This document shows, one piece after another, positions 10,198 to 21,499 of a stretch of 64,000 bases of DNA. The stretch is from Diprion similis (Eukaryota; Arthropoda; Insecta; Hymenoptera; Diprionidae): positions 2,086,501-2,150,500 of the forward strand of contig NC_060117.1 in assembly GCF_021155765.1 (NCBI RefSeq). Reading direction: 5' to 3'. Within the stretch, counting starts at the first letter, position 1. Each line of letters starts with the position of its first letter. A program made the position numbers and the translations under genes. The notes under the pieces were generated by a model that saw nothing but the letters and a program-made list of their open reading frames with translations, ran no database searches and was not told the DNA's origin.

Positions 10198-10810
10198 TGG
10201 GGCATTCCACGCCAAATCGACAACTCTGACCCTCGACATCTTGGATTTGGTTAGGAATTTTCTTATGTTTATGTTCCAACTCTGAAGATTTTTTTTTCTT
10301 GATATTTTCAAAGATACTTGTTCAACTTATGATTTTTTAAAACCAACCATGTCTTTGGACGTCTCATTTAGAAATGAGGCAAGAATTAGAAAAAAAAAAA
10401 AAAAATCTTTCAGACATTTGTTTTTACATTTTTTTTTCTTCTTAAGCTTTTTTAAGAAAATAAATAATAGAATTATAATAATTAGAAGCAGTAGTTAGTC
10501 TTTTGTTGGTTTACTACTTGAATATTTTTATTCATTGACTACGATTCTTAAGAATTTTCCACAGGTTATTTTTTTTTTTTTTTTTTTAAATACGTCCTTA
10601 GACACGTCGGTTTTCTGAAATCATGACTTAAACCAAATTCACTCAAAAGAAAAAAAAAAAAAAAAAAAAAAAAAACAACGACAACAAAGAATCTGAAAAA
10701 ATTTTCCGAGCACTTTTTACAGTTGTAAAAAAAAAAATAAAAAAAAAGGGCTGGACCAAATCCAAGATGTCGAGGGTCAAATCCTGGTCCATTTGGCGTG
10801 GAATATCCCA
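10198..10810. mobile_element. Foldback (MITE-like) element with ~54-bp terminal inverted repeats
   Basis: The left arm (10198-10251) begins TGGGGCATTCCACGCCAAAT and the right arm (10755-10810) is its imperfect reverse complement, ending GGCGTGGAATATCCCA. Both arms share the block GACCCTCGACATCTTGG. The ~500 bp interior is mostly poly-A and poly-T rich and encodes nothing recognisable. A related single arm, GGGTATTCCACGCCAA, occurs alone near 17636. The structure suggests a non-autonomous DNA transposon; the superfamily is not assignable because target duplications are unclear. Confidence 0.75.
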
Positions 10811-12000
10811 TGTACAGTAGGAACTTGGCCTTTCTTCTTCTTGCAGGCCTGCAGCTTATACAATCCGATTGCTATTCGCCTAATTTACTCCAGTCCAAGT
10901 TTGTCGTTCGCCCCCCTCGATTCTACCGCGTATCTCGCAAAAACTGTTCAACCTCTTTGATCCCGTGTCAGAAATTATAATTATATATATTTACTCAAAA
11001 TCGATGATACTTCGAGTATTTAAGTTGCATTTTGAATTTCAATTGTACGAATTACGACGATCTGAGAAATCGATCGTAAGATTATTTACTTTTCTATTTC
11101 TATTTGGCTTTAACAAAAAAAATGAAAAAAATAAAAAAATGAATTCTCCGATTTTTGGTTATTCGTTTATCTATGCGCCGCAATTTTTACCTGAGAGAAT
11201 AAAAAATTCCGGTAAAATTCTTTGTAAAAATAATATTACGCATACAAATGTGTTCAAATAAAAAATAAAAAAAATCGTCAAGTTTTATAAATTTTTCAAC
11301 TTACGGTGTCTGGAAATTTTCTAAAAGGGGCAAGTAAAAAATGTTGAAACGTCACGTTTTTAAATTCATAGTTTTGAAAATTTTCATCGTGTATAGTTTC
11401 ACATGTATTCTGAACTTTCGAATTATTCACGTCTTTGGATTATGATATAATCTCATTATTGTTAATAAATTATAACGACGAACAGTTGAATAACAGTGAA
11501 AGAAATTCGCCAAAATATAATATCGTTTAATTTATTATTTCGATTCAATGTATCTGTAATGATATTATGTAACTAACATTAAATCCGAATGGACAAACGA
11601 TTCTATACATATATATATACCTAGGCGATTTGTACGACAGATATATATATATATATATGTAAACAACCCGATCCCTTAAATACAATTACGATGCGGTTGC
11701 TCGCCCGTTGAGTTCAATCGAAAACCGGGTAATCATTGAAGATTATTGTAAGATTAACTAAAGATCCTTTCGTATCGCGAATATCGGAATCAAATTGGCG
11801 TATGTCTCTTCTGCTTATACATTATAGTACATATGAATATATTAAATTGTATATTAAAAAAAAAAAGAAAAAAAAAAAAAAGAAAGAAAACGACTAATAT
11901 TAATATACTAAAGAGCTCAAACTTTGAGAGCGTTTCGTTTTTTTTTTTTTTTTTTTCTCCACTTTGGAACAATATTTTCGTTTTTTTTTCCGACCATTTT
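10811..12000. other. AT-rich non-coding stretch
   Basis: No gene seen. It holds short (TA)n tracts near 11604-11620 and 11640-11659, and poly-A/poly-T tracts at 11856-11882 and 11939-11956. Open frames here are homopolymer-driven. Confidence 0.65.
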
Positions 12001-12072
12001 TTTGAATTTTCTCTATCTTGATGCATTTTTTTTTTCTATCCTTAGTCGTGAAAACCAAATTCATCACCTGAT

Positions 12073-12130
<58 letters not shown>

Positions 12131-12320
12131 TTAGAGTGTTTATAAAAAAAAAAATTTTGATTTTCCATCGGGCCACACCTGAAATAGTTAGTTTGGATAA
12201 AAATGAAAATTTTTCCAAAAGATTAATAATATGTAACATATATATGAAATCAGGTGACAAATTTGATTTTCACGATTAAGGATAGAAGAAAAATGCATCA
12301 AGAGAGAGAATGAGGGAATT
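12001..12320. mobile_element. Foldback element with ~70-bp inverted arms and a (TA)n core
   Basis: The left arm (about 12001-12076) contains CTTGATGCATTTTTTTTTCT and TCATCACCTGATTACAT. The right arm (about 12243-12320) contains the reverse complement, seen as ATGAAATCAGGTGACA and AAAAATGCATCAAGAGAG. Between them lies a long alternating TA tract (12078-12131) and an AT-rich segment. Arms of ~70 bp with few mismatches fit a MITE; it has no coding capacity. Confidence 0.75.
12078..12131. repeat. (TA)n microsatellite
   Basis: A nearly pure alternating TA tract of about 54 bases, interrupted once by TACA. It lies inside the inverted-repeat element at 12001-12320. Confidence 0.95.
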
Positions 12321-12403
12321 TAACAAATGGGGGAAGAGTAATTAAAAGGATTTTTTAGAAAACGAAAAATTTAATTCCCTTGCTTCTCTCTTAGTTTTTA
12401 TTT

Positions 12404-12444
<41 letters not shown>

Positions 12445-13082
12445 CGTTTCGTTGAAATTTTTTCATAATTTATCATTTCATTTCTTTTAAACCTAACAAA
12501 TGAAATTTACAATTTCGGGTATTGAGAAAAATTTTTTATTTTATTTCCACGTTCAGATCTCGACCATTATTTTTACTTTCTCAAACCGGTTGTAATGTGA
12601 ATAATAATAATTAAACGACGAATCAGTTGATTTATCAATAAAAAAAAGAAGAACAAGAGTAAGAATGAGAAAAAAAATAAACAAATAAGAAAGAAGAAAA
12701 AATAAAAAAAAAAAAAAATGGTCATCGCGTGACATCACATCATTATTACTGTCATAAAAATTTCGCGACGAGAATCGCCAAACAGGACATACGCCCCTTT
12801 GAAATTTCCCTTCTAATAACGACACAGGTAATCCGCGTCTCTTGCCTAATCCTCAGGTTCGAAGGACGAAGGAGAAACGCGTCTACCCCTGTGTGTGTAT
12901 ATACATATATACACACAATACATATGCATAAAACGTCTGCGTCTCATGGGGCAAGTTTACGCGCGTATACCAACCCCATTGAACCCCATCGCTCGTCGCA
13001 TTGCCTCCACCTTCAACTTCACTTTCCACCCCCGTCCCCCAATCGCACGGTTAAGTTCCTCCCAGTGCCTTACGCATCGCTT

Positions 13083-13141
<59 letters not shown>

Positions 13142-14239
13142 GTATATACATAGAAATTGTATGTGTATACATAGATACGTAGGTACATACTGCGGTAGGA
13201 CTCTCCGAAAACCAACCCCCTGTAGTCTCGCGGAGCGCATCCCCTGCTGCGTATACGCTTCGCGTTGCTCCCCCTTTTCTCCCCACCACGTCCACCCTTG
13301 AAATCTCCCGCTGCTTTTGCTGCTGATGCTGCTGCTGCTGCTGCCTGTTTCTCGGTTAAGGGTAGAGACCTCCCTCTGCTGCGCACATGGAGACTTTAAT
13401 TATAAAGTCTTATCGGTTTTATCCTGAATAGATTTTCAGAAATTAGGGTTAGATTGTATTTTTTGCATTGGAGTTATAAAATTTCTTCGAAGAGACCGTG
13501 CGATAGAATATATCTCGGTATAGAGCCTGTGTTTATGTGGGGGGAAATATGGGTTTAGATCGTGAAAGAATTTTGGAAATCGTTTGAACGGTTTTTACAG
13601 ATCTTTGCTTAGAAACTTAGTTATCTGCACGGTTTTTCAAACTCACGTTTCTCCGTGCTTTCAGAGACGAAAGGAGGTTAGAGGTCATTTATTAAATACG
13701 TTTAACGACGATTTAAGCCATTTTTAAACCCCCCCCCCCCCCATGTAAAAATACATGAGATTTCTTGAAATTCCACTTCTTCCACTTCTTACGTAAGATT
13801 TTATATACTTTTTTTGCATTTATAAGCTTCAAATTGTTCAATGTTCGAACATATTTACGATTTTAAAAACTTATTACGAAATAAAATGTTTTACAATAAC
13901 AATATGTAGATAAAAAATTGTACATTAAAAATTAAAAAAATATATCTCATAGTTTGTGGAACGTTTAAATGGAATTTGTTTTTTAGTTTTTGAAACTGAA
14001 CTTTAATTTTCTGCGCGACTTTTGTTTCACGAGACATTGCTCTACGGACATTTTGTCTCGGCGGAAATTGGAAAGAATTATTTTTACCCCCCCCCCCCCC
14101 CCCTCGCCCTCCATCCTGCGACCCTTACGTAATTAATGAATGGCCTCTTATCGTAATCATCCCGAAAATTAAAAGTTGAGTTTTTTTTATTTATCGATCT
14201 TTCGAGATCTAGATAATCACTACCAACTATTTTTGGATG
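12321..14239. other. Non-coding stretch with microsatellites and poly-C runs
   Basis: No gene seen. It contains (TA)n at about 12414-12440 and 13093-13141, a CTG-type triplet run near 13318-13343, and two uninterrupted C runs: 13729-13742 (14 C) and 14087-14103 (17 C). The 12890-13380 part is GC-richer, and its overlapping frames are carried by the (TA)n tract. Confidence 0.65.
13083..13148. repeat. (TA)n / TACA microsatellite
   Basis: Alternating TA of about 50 bases, flanked by TACA units. Confidence 0.95.
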
Positions 14240-14720
14240 GACGATGTGTGTGTGTGTGTGTGAACGATTTTTTTATCTGACGATATGTCGAGATCGGCTT
14301 AAACCGGATTTCAATGATTTTGGTCTCTACCGACGCGTTGTAAGGAAATTCCAAAAAACGAAATACAAATGACAACTCGAGAATGGATGAATGGATTTCA
14401 AAAACAATTCACGAGTCTAAAGTCAGATTTGCAACATTTAAGTTCAGCGTCTTCGATATACCGCAAAAAAAAAAAAAAAGAAAAAACAACCTAAAAACAT
14501 TTAGATTTTTATGAAAATTAGTACTCAAAGGTTTGTTGAGTTTATTGATCACGAATCTGAGATCAGACTTGCGATATGCAAAATGGCGAATCCAACATGG
14601 TGGGATTAAAAAAATCTAAAAATATTCGGATTTTGGTAGAAATTATAGTTGGCCGAGGTTTTTTGGGTCACCGATAACGAATCCAACGTGAAAATTCAAA
14701 AATTTGTAACTATGCTTCCA
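14240..14720 (+). repeat. Dispersed repeat family, copy 1
   Basis: Shows the family order: ATGATTTTGGTCTC near 14315, GAGAATGGATGAATGGATT near 14379, GAGTCTAAAGTCAGATTTGC near 14412, ACTCAAAGGTTTGTTGAG near 14523, then ATGGCGAATCCAACATGG near 14583. The same blocks recur in the same order, reverse-complemented, at 49190-49660, and partly at 47720-47890 and 54500-54790. The unit itself appears internally duplicated with a period of ~125 bp. No terminal repeats or coding capacity were recognised. Confidence 0.65.
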
Positions 14721-15418
14721 TTACGTTGGTTCAAAATAAAAATAAATAAATTGCCCCTTCGTCGGTAATCACGAATTTGAATTTGTTGTTCCGAAATTCG
14801 ATTTGGATATTATCCTTCTTTTTTTTTCTCTCTCTCTATAAACTTGAAATCTGCAGTCCAAGAACGAGAACTTCGAGGGTTGGTTCATCGCCAGCTTAAA
14901 TCCGGTTGTAACTATATTTGTAAAAAATGGCAGGAAGTCTCAACACATCTCTCTCTCTCCCTCTGTTTCACCCCTGAAGCGGGTTGGTTACGTTGTAGTT
15001 TCAGGTACAATCAGTACCCTGCACGTTGTAATTTTATATATATATATATACACATGTATATGTGTATAAGTGTGTGAGTGAAACGTGGACCGATGGCCAA
15101 GGGGGTGAAGGGGGTTAGGGAGGGAGGTTCTTCGTCTATATATATGTATATATCAGCTTCCACTTTCATTAGTCCTCTCTCTGCAGCAACTCAATCTCGA
15201 TTCGCAAGTCTTGCCGACGTTCCCTCCCTGCCGCCCCTTATGACCACCCTCCATTTCCTACCCCACCGCCTTCTCAATCTACCCGCCAATCTTACCTCGA
15301 ATCAATATTATACCTACTATCATCCTCAAGCTTCGAGTCCTTGTACATCTTATGCATGATTTTTGTGCCTTGCATATGTATATATTATTATTATATATAT
15401 ATATATATATGTATACAA
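14721..15418. other. Non-coding stretch with short microsatellites
   Basis: No gene seen. (TA)n tracts lie near 15032-15050 and 15388-15411, and a GC-richer pyrimidine segment spans 15170-15300. Confidence 0.6.
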
Positions 15419-15772
15419 TATAGGGGAGGGACGGGCAAAACTGGTTAGGGGAGGAAAAATGGGGTAGGTACCCTTAAAATTTTCGAAAACAATTTTCACG
15501 TTTTTTTTTTTTTTTTTTTCAACATTTTTTCTCTCAAATAGTCACAAAATTACTTCTGTAAGCGTTGTTGAGCATTGTTTTGAATTTTTGAAAATTTTGA
15601 AGAAAAAAAAAAACAAAAAACTTTCTTCTTTCTTTTTGACATTTGAAAAACATTTTTATTTTCTTTGCTTACAATTGAAAAAACAAAACAAAAATATATT
15701 TGTGTTTGGCGTGTTTTGAGTCTCAAGTAATTCCTTAACCACCCCTTTTTACCACCCCTTCTCCCCTGTATA
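15419..15772. mobile_element. Possible TIR element of the GGGGAGGG...GGGCAAA type
   Basis: The left end reads TATAGGGGAGGGACGGGCAA and the right end, reverse-complemented, reads TATACAGGGGAGAAGGGGTG. The left block also matches TATAGGGGAGGGTGCATGGG followed by GCAAAGTGGGTCCC at 50457. The interior is poly-A/T rich. Similarity between the two ends is moderate, so this is a weaker call than the other foldback elements. Confidence 0.4.
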
Positions 15773-15807
15773 AATCCTCCTAAATTAAATCTTATACAGG
15801 CTAGTAT

Positions 15808-15967
15808 ATGTAATGCAGGTTCTCGGTGTCTTTGGTGAAATCGAGAAAAAATTATAAATTACTTGACGTTTCATCTTTTTTTTTTCACCAAAAGGTCGCA
15901 ACGTGAAGTAATTTACCGTTTTTTTGGGCAGTTTCACCCAATATACCGAGAATAATCTACATTACAT
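15808..15967. mobile_element. 160-bp foldback MITE
   Basis: Almost the whole element is two ~65-70 bp arms in inverted orientation. ATGTAATG, CTCGGTGTCTTTGGTGAAA and AAATTACTTGACGTTTC on the left are mirrored on the right by GCAACGTGAAGTAATTTACC, GTTTCACCCAATATACCGAG and CATTACAT. Only a ~25-base loop separates them. The palindromic structure and lack of coding capacity fit a MITE or a hairpin-forming repeat. Confidence 0.8.
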
Positions 15968-18669
15968 GTTACGTCCGATAAGATCGGTAAAAATAACATG
16001 TTAATAACGATTATATTGACATTCCTTACTTCCGGAGGGTAGTTTCATCCCCTTGAAGTGTTAAATGCTAGACGACAAAAACAAAACCAAAAAAAAAAAA
16101 AATAAAACTAACGAACGTGTCGCTTGGTTCTACGTCTACTACAAGATATTTAAAAAGAAATTAAATCCACGATATCGTCCTTGTAAGACGCTTTCGAAAA
16201 CTTGATTAGACGTTGCTCGAAGGGTAGTCAAGGAGCCCGGGGGTCGTAGGTGGGGGTGGCAATCGTTAATTCTATGAAACTCTCGGTCGCAATCCTCGCC
16301 GGGCTTTCGGCTTAAGGATGTACAACGAAATTCTGTATACATATATATATATATACTCCACACATAGAAATAACTATGTATATAAACTGTACCAAGTTTG
16401 TTACTTCGTCGCGAAATATCGTCGTCTGTTCGCATGTTTGGGTGTATAATCGTTACGATTTCAACTTCGTGTGTTGGGATATAGTTGTCTAAGCTTTGCC
16501 TAACTCTATCTCTGGACACGGATGTTCGAGCGAAGTATAGAACTTTGGAAATGATCGGCTGGCTATTCCTTGCCAAATAGCTCTGCGACGCAGGCGGGGT
16601 TGAAATTGCGAATTTGAAAAGTCCCGCAAGCGCTTGACGTTGAATTATTTTTCGGTCGAAACTTCACGTTGAGATGTCAGAGATTCTAGACAAGACGAAG
16701 TTTTTGAATGATTGGAAAAACATTGGCGCAAATTTTTTAATTCAAGAATTGTGACTAAAAATCATTTTTAGTGCTTGGAATAATTAAACGAGATTTTTGA
16801 CGAAATTGCTTTTGCTTATCGTCTCAAATTACAACGTTTTAAAGTTAGAAACGAATTCTGTCATGCTTGCTGCTATTATTCTTGTTGTAACCGTAGTTAA
16901 TTGACGATTTGTTGGTAACTAATATTAAGGGGACACGTTAATGAAACTTTAAACTTTTTTTATTTGCTTGAAACTTGAATTCGTAATAAAGCTTGATGAA
17001 ATAAATGATTTTTATTCGGTTTCAAGCAATTACGTTCCACTTGTGTCGAGTTATTATTTAAAATAATCTAAAAAAAAAGTAGTGTTTTTTCGAAAAGCTT
17101 TTTGCGTCGTACTTCTCATCGTAAAAAATCTGCAAAAAAAAATTCAAAGCCATTAGAAGAGCGTAGAGAACAAAATTTAGCATAGAAATTAACAGTTTTT
17201 GTGAATTTTTTTGTAAAAATTGTCAATTATCAATTATTGGAACACGATTGCTTTATTGTGAGATCAAGTTTCAAGCATATCAAAAAAGTTAACAGTTTTA
17301 TTGACGTGTCAGAATTTTTATGATCAAATGAAAATCTATCACTTAATTATAAATTTTGCCAATTTTTTCGACATTCAAATTTCGAACTTTATCACTCTCT
17401 AACCCCCATCTCCTCTCCGCATATACCCCTATAATAATACGAACGGGTGGCTTGCAGGAGAGAATATAGATTCCGGGGTTTTCGAGGGGAATCCGAAGAT
17501 GCTTGGAATGCCTTTACTTATGTCAGGAGAGGCTTGGGATTGAGAGAGACGCCTGCTGTGCCTTAGACTGTCCCTTATAACCCCGTAGATATCACAGATA
17601 CGCATTTGATAGGTATACATGCCTACATATATATGGGGTATTCCACGCCAATTTGACCAGGGTTAAACCCCGACAGTCTCAAAATTATTTCACGATATTT
17701 TCTAATATTCTACTCGGTATAAATCGCGTTCTGAATTTTTCTTTACATTTTTGTTTTTACTAAACCGTTTGTTTTTTATAAATATTTCAAGTCGATTGCG
17801 AATGCCAATTTTTTGAAATCTGAAAAAAATTCTCAAAAATCCAGTGAATGACAGAAAACATTTTCGTTGAGGAAAACGTGGGCCGAATTATTTTTATACT
17901 TTTTTTTATCACCTAATTCGGAATTAAAAAATTTTTAAACCCAAAATTGAATGTATAAATAATTGAGAAGAAATTTGTTTCTTATTTCATTGTTTGAAGA
18001 TAATATTCATGTCATGAATGAATGAATAATAGCCAGATTAGAAAAGTGAATTTGTAAAATGTAGATAAAAGATTGGAATAACACAATCACGTGGAAAATT
18101 TTTTTTTATCAGAAATTTCAATTGATTAAAGTTTCGATTGATTTATTGATCGATCGATTAATCGACTAATCGCAAAGCTCTAGTTTCCGTAATTGAAAAT
18201 AAAATCGTCTAAATCAGTCTCAGAATAAAAGAAATAAAATAATAATAATTTGAATAACAAAAATCGATTATCACCAGACAAACTGATCAAATTTTCAACA
18301 TCATTTGTATTTGTAATAATAAGACGTTGAGAGTATTAATTATCGGATATTGGCCAGTGTGTTAAACAAGCTTCGCTGCTTCGCTGCTTCGCCGGGAGGC
18401 TGATGGAAATTAATAAGCATCCGGTTCCGCCCCCGTATCTAAACGATATCTGTCTGCCAGGTGAGGTAATCGAGATTTCGGGACGTCGGCAGGACGAATA
18501 GGACGAAGACGACGCGAGTGGATGATTGAAAGGGCCACTGAAGGGATATGAAATTAATATCTGCATCCCCATATCGATTATCTCACAAACTACGCGTCAT
18601 TCGAGTCACAGAGTATTTCGTGATTTTTTTTCCTCTTTCTTTCTTTCTTTTTTGATTTGATTTTCTTTG

Positions 18670-18693
18670 CCCCCCCCCCCCCCCCCCCCCCCC
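18670..18693 (+). repeat. 24-base poly-C run
   Basis: An uninterrupted run of 24 C, followed by TCCCCC. Other long C runs lie at 13729-13742, 14087-14103, 20222-20233 and 41655-41666. Confidence 0.95.
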
Positions 18694-18827
18694 TCCCCCA
18701 TCTCGATGAATATTTTCATCGCTGCAGTTACTCAGCGACACTTAAATTTCAATTTTTTACACTTGCTGTGGTGAGAAAATAAAAAAGAAAAGAAGAGAAT
18801 GTCTAATTACGAAGAAAAACATTCTTT

Positions 18828-18831
<4 letters not shown>

Positions 18832-18864
<33 letters not shown>
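18832..18864. repeat. (AT)n microsatellite
   Basis: A pure alternating AT tract of about 33 bases. Confidence 0.95.
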
Positions 18865-18865
<1 letters not shown>

Positions 18866-19368
18866 GTAATTATAAAGGAATAAGAAGAATAAAAAAAAAA
18901 AAAAAAAAAAGAAAAACGCTTGCATTTTTCGGAAATTCAATTCAATTATCGCAAAACGACGGATAACGAAGTTGAACAAGTTTCGGGTTGTTTAATTGGT
19001 CGAAGCTGAAGAGGGCGGCGGCGTGCCGAAGGAACGTCAGGGCAGCAAGCCAGACCCTTGAAGTAGTTTCTGAGGGAACGGAGAGAGGCGAAAGAAAGAT
19101 AACTTCGCGGCGAGGAAGGGAGGGAGGGATAGAGGGGTGGAGGGAGGGTAAGACGCGGACGCCGGGGGCTGATTGGACGACCGAGTGGCGAAAACGCTCC
19201 AGACTAAGACGCGTCCTCGTCCTCGTCGTCGACGCGACCCGCAGCATCCCGACTTCCCGTTTCGGACCCGCCAATGATGAAAGGAAAATTATCGGCCTCC
19301 CCAGACCGATTTCCCAAAAAAATATGGCCGTCCAAATGCAATTCCGAAGGGTCCCTGAGCCCTTTCTC

Positions 19369-19399
<31 letters not shown>

Positions 19400-21499
19400 T
19401 TCTGTCCCCTTTCTAAACGCTTCATTCAAAGGCTCTGCAGAGCATTGGAAATTCGACGGTGTATGTAATAAACGGCACTTTGCGAAGCTCGAGATGCATG
19501 GAGGACGTCAAATTTGCGTTTTTGAAAGAAATGTTATTTGCAATTTTTCACCATGGCATTCGTTAAATTGTTTTTTTTTTTTTATGTAAAAAGTTGAGCC
19601 TTCTACGTTGTGCGGAAGGTCGGAGTCAGCTGATTTTTTACTTTTATAAGTTTTTTTGGAATCTTCGAAGTATCGTGAATGAAATTTTTTTTTTTATTCT
19701 TATTGCTTATATCGATCTTTAGATCAATTTACGTTAATACCAAGACTCACGTGAGTAATATATCAAGTCTTCGGTCGATGTTTCAAAAGTGAATCTGACG
19801 ACCTTTTCATTATTTATTCAACCTCGTAGAATAGTTTTTTTTTATGTAATTTAATGTGAACTTTTAATTATTCAGGAGATCGAGATTCCCAGATGATTTA
19901 TATCGTTGTTTTATAGATCGTGATCTTTGGGTTGAATATAAATGTCAGGAAAGAACGAATAATTCAAGTGCTACGACTTATTTCTTCGAAAAATCAAAAG
20001 AATGTGAAATGAAAGTGGAAAATCAAATGCGTTCGATCTTCGACGTAACGTGGAACTCAATTTTCTTTTTAAAAAATCTTTCTTTCACATAAACAAACTA
20101 TTTAGGGAATCTCATGATGGAATATCGCAAATTATTTTTTTCTGAAACACTCTTAATACATATTATATATGCAGTTACTTTCTTGAAGTACCCTTAACTT
20201 TTTTTATTCAGTGTCGTTTCGCCCCCCCCCCCCTCCTCCCTCCTCCCTATCCTCTTTTTTTTGAGATGTCTACTTTTTTTTTCATCCCCACATTACACTC
20301 GCTGATTCAAACAGAATGATGTCAAAATTGAATTCATAAAATTTAGCATATTGAATCAATCAATGAATCGATGAAAAATAAAAAAAAAAAACTATTACAG
20401 AATTTATAATCTTATAATGACTTTTAATTGGATCTAAGTTTAATTCAAATTGCGTTATAGAAACGATTTTTTCGAAAAATGCTGAGTTTAATTAACATAA
20501 CGAGCTTAAACCTGAAATAATTTTTTTTCATGGACAAATATTATTCAGTATGAAAGACGACATTTATACATATATATATATATATATAAAATAATACTTG
20601 ATGTACTGATTTGAATGGTATTAATTTTCATTAGGATCCTTTTCACCAGGCATCGTTACACCAGAATCAGTCTCTCAATTTCTTCTTCAATTTTCTCCGT
20701 ATAATACAGAATGCAGAATACCCTAATAATAATAACAATAACAATAATATTAATAATAATAACATATCGAAGATAATCGACGATCCTCTTTCTTGCCTTT
20801 TATTGACCAATGAAATCTATTCAATCCCCCAATGAGAAGTCAATCAAGTCAAGAGTTGTTTCAACGAGATGATTCGGCCACTTATCAATTAATATATTTG
20901 GGCAATATAAAACGTAATAATAATGGCAGTGATATTGTATTTTACTTGGCAATTTGGACAGCGTATAAATTATAGCGTAATTTTTATCTCGTCTTTGATT
21001 TTCTTTAGTATCTACACGGCGACGTATCGTGGGAAATAAATTTCTGCTTTTCAAATAGGTATGTGAATTGACTGGAGTAGAATAGTTGAAACAATTATTA
21101 GAAGTTATTCACAATTAAGAACGGTTTAAATTAATGAGAATACAATCTACCAATAAGGAGGAAAAAAAGTATACGTTTGTCGGTAAAAGATTGAAAATCG
21201 ATTTATTTCCGGTAGAACCGGAAGTTAAAATCGAATTTAATATAGAAATTTGTCACGTCCATCACTTGATTGTAAAATCTTATAAGTTTAAATTTTTTTC
21301 ATTCAACCATTAACAGATCGAGATGCACCGAAATTTGTCTAAAAAGCTGTTTTTCGGATATTCCAGAGATTTAAAAACGCGAGGTTTCATTGAAATTGGA
21401 CATATATATATACATATATGATGGAAACAAGAACTTAAGTCAGGTAGGCGTATACCTACATAGAATGAAATGCCATTGGCAATGACCAGGAGTATAGAA

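Larger units (their letters stand above)
15968..21499. other. 5.5-kb non-coding stretch
   Basis: No gene recognised. It contains a GGAGGGTAGTTTCATCCCC remnant near 16033 (related to the arms at 35958-36183), a lone GGGTATTCCACGCCAA arm near 17636 (related to the element at 10198), a TTCGCTGC mini-repeat near 18370-18390, a 24-C run at 18670-18693, a (TA)n tract at 18832-18864, a GC/AG-rich island at 19000-19440 with a CT run, a 12-C run at 20222-20233, and an AAT/AAC-rich patch near 20722-20760. Open frames in the islands resemble no known protein. Confidence 0.6.

Noticed and set aside
12729..13386. Several long overlapping frames at 12.7-13.4 kb
   Set aside because: They run through a TA/TACA microsatellite, which encodes Tyr-Ile repeats in several frames, and a GC-rich flank. 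No conserved sequence is visible.
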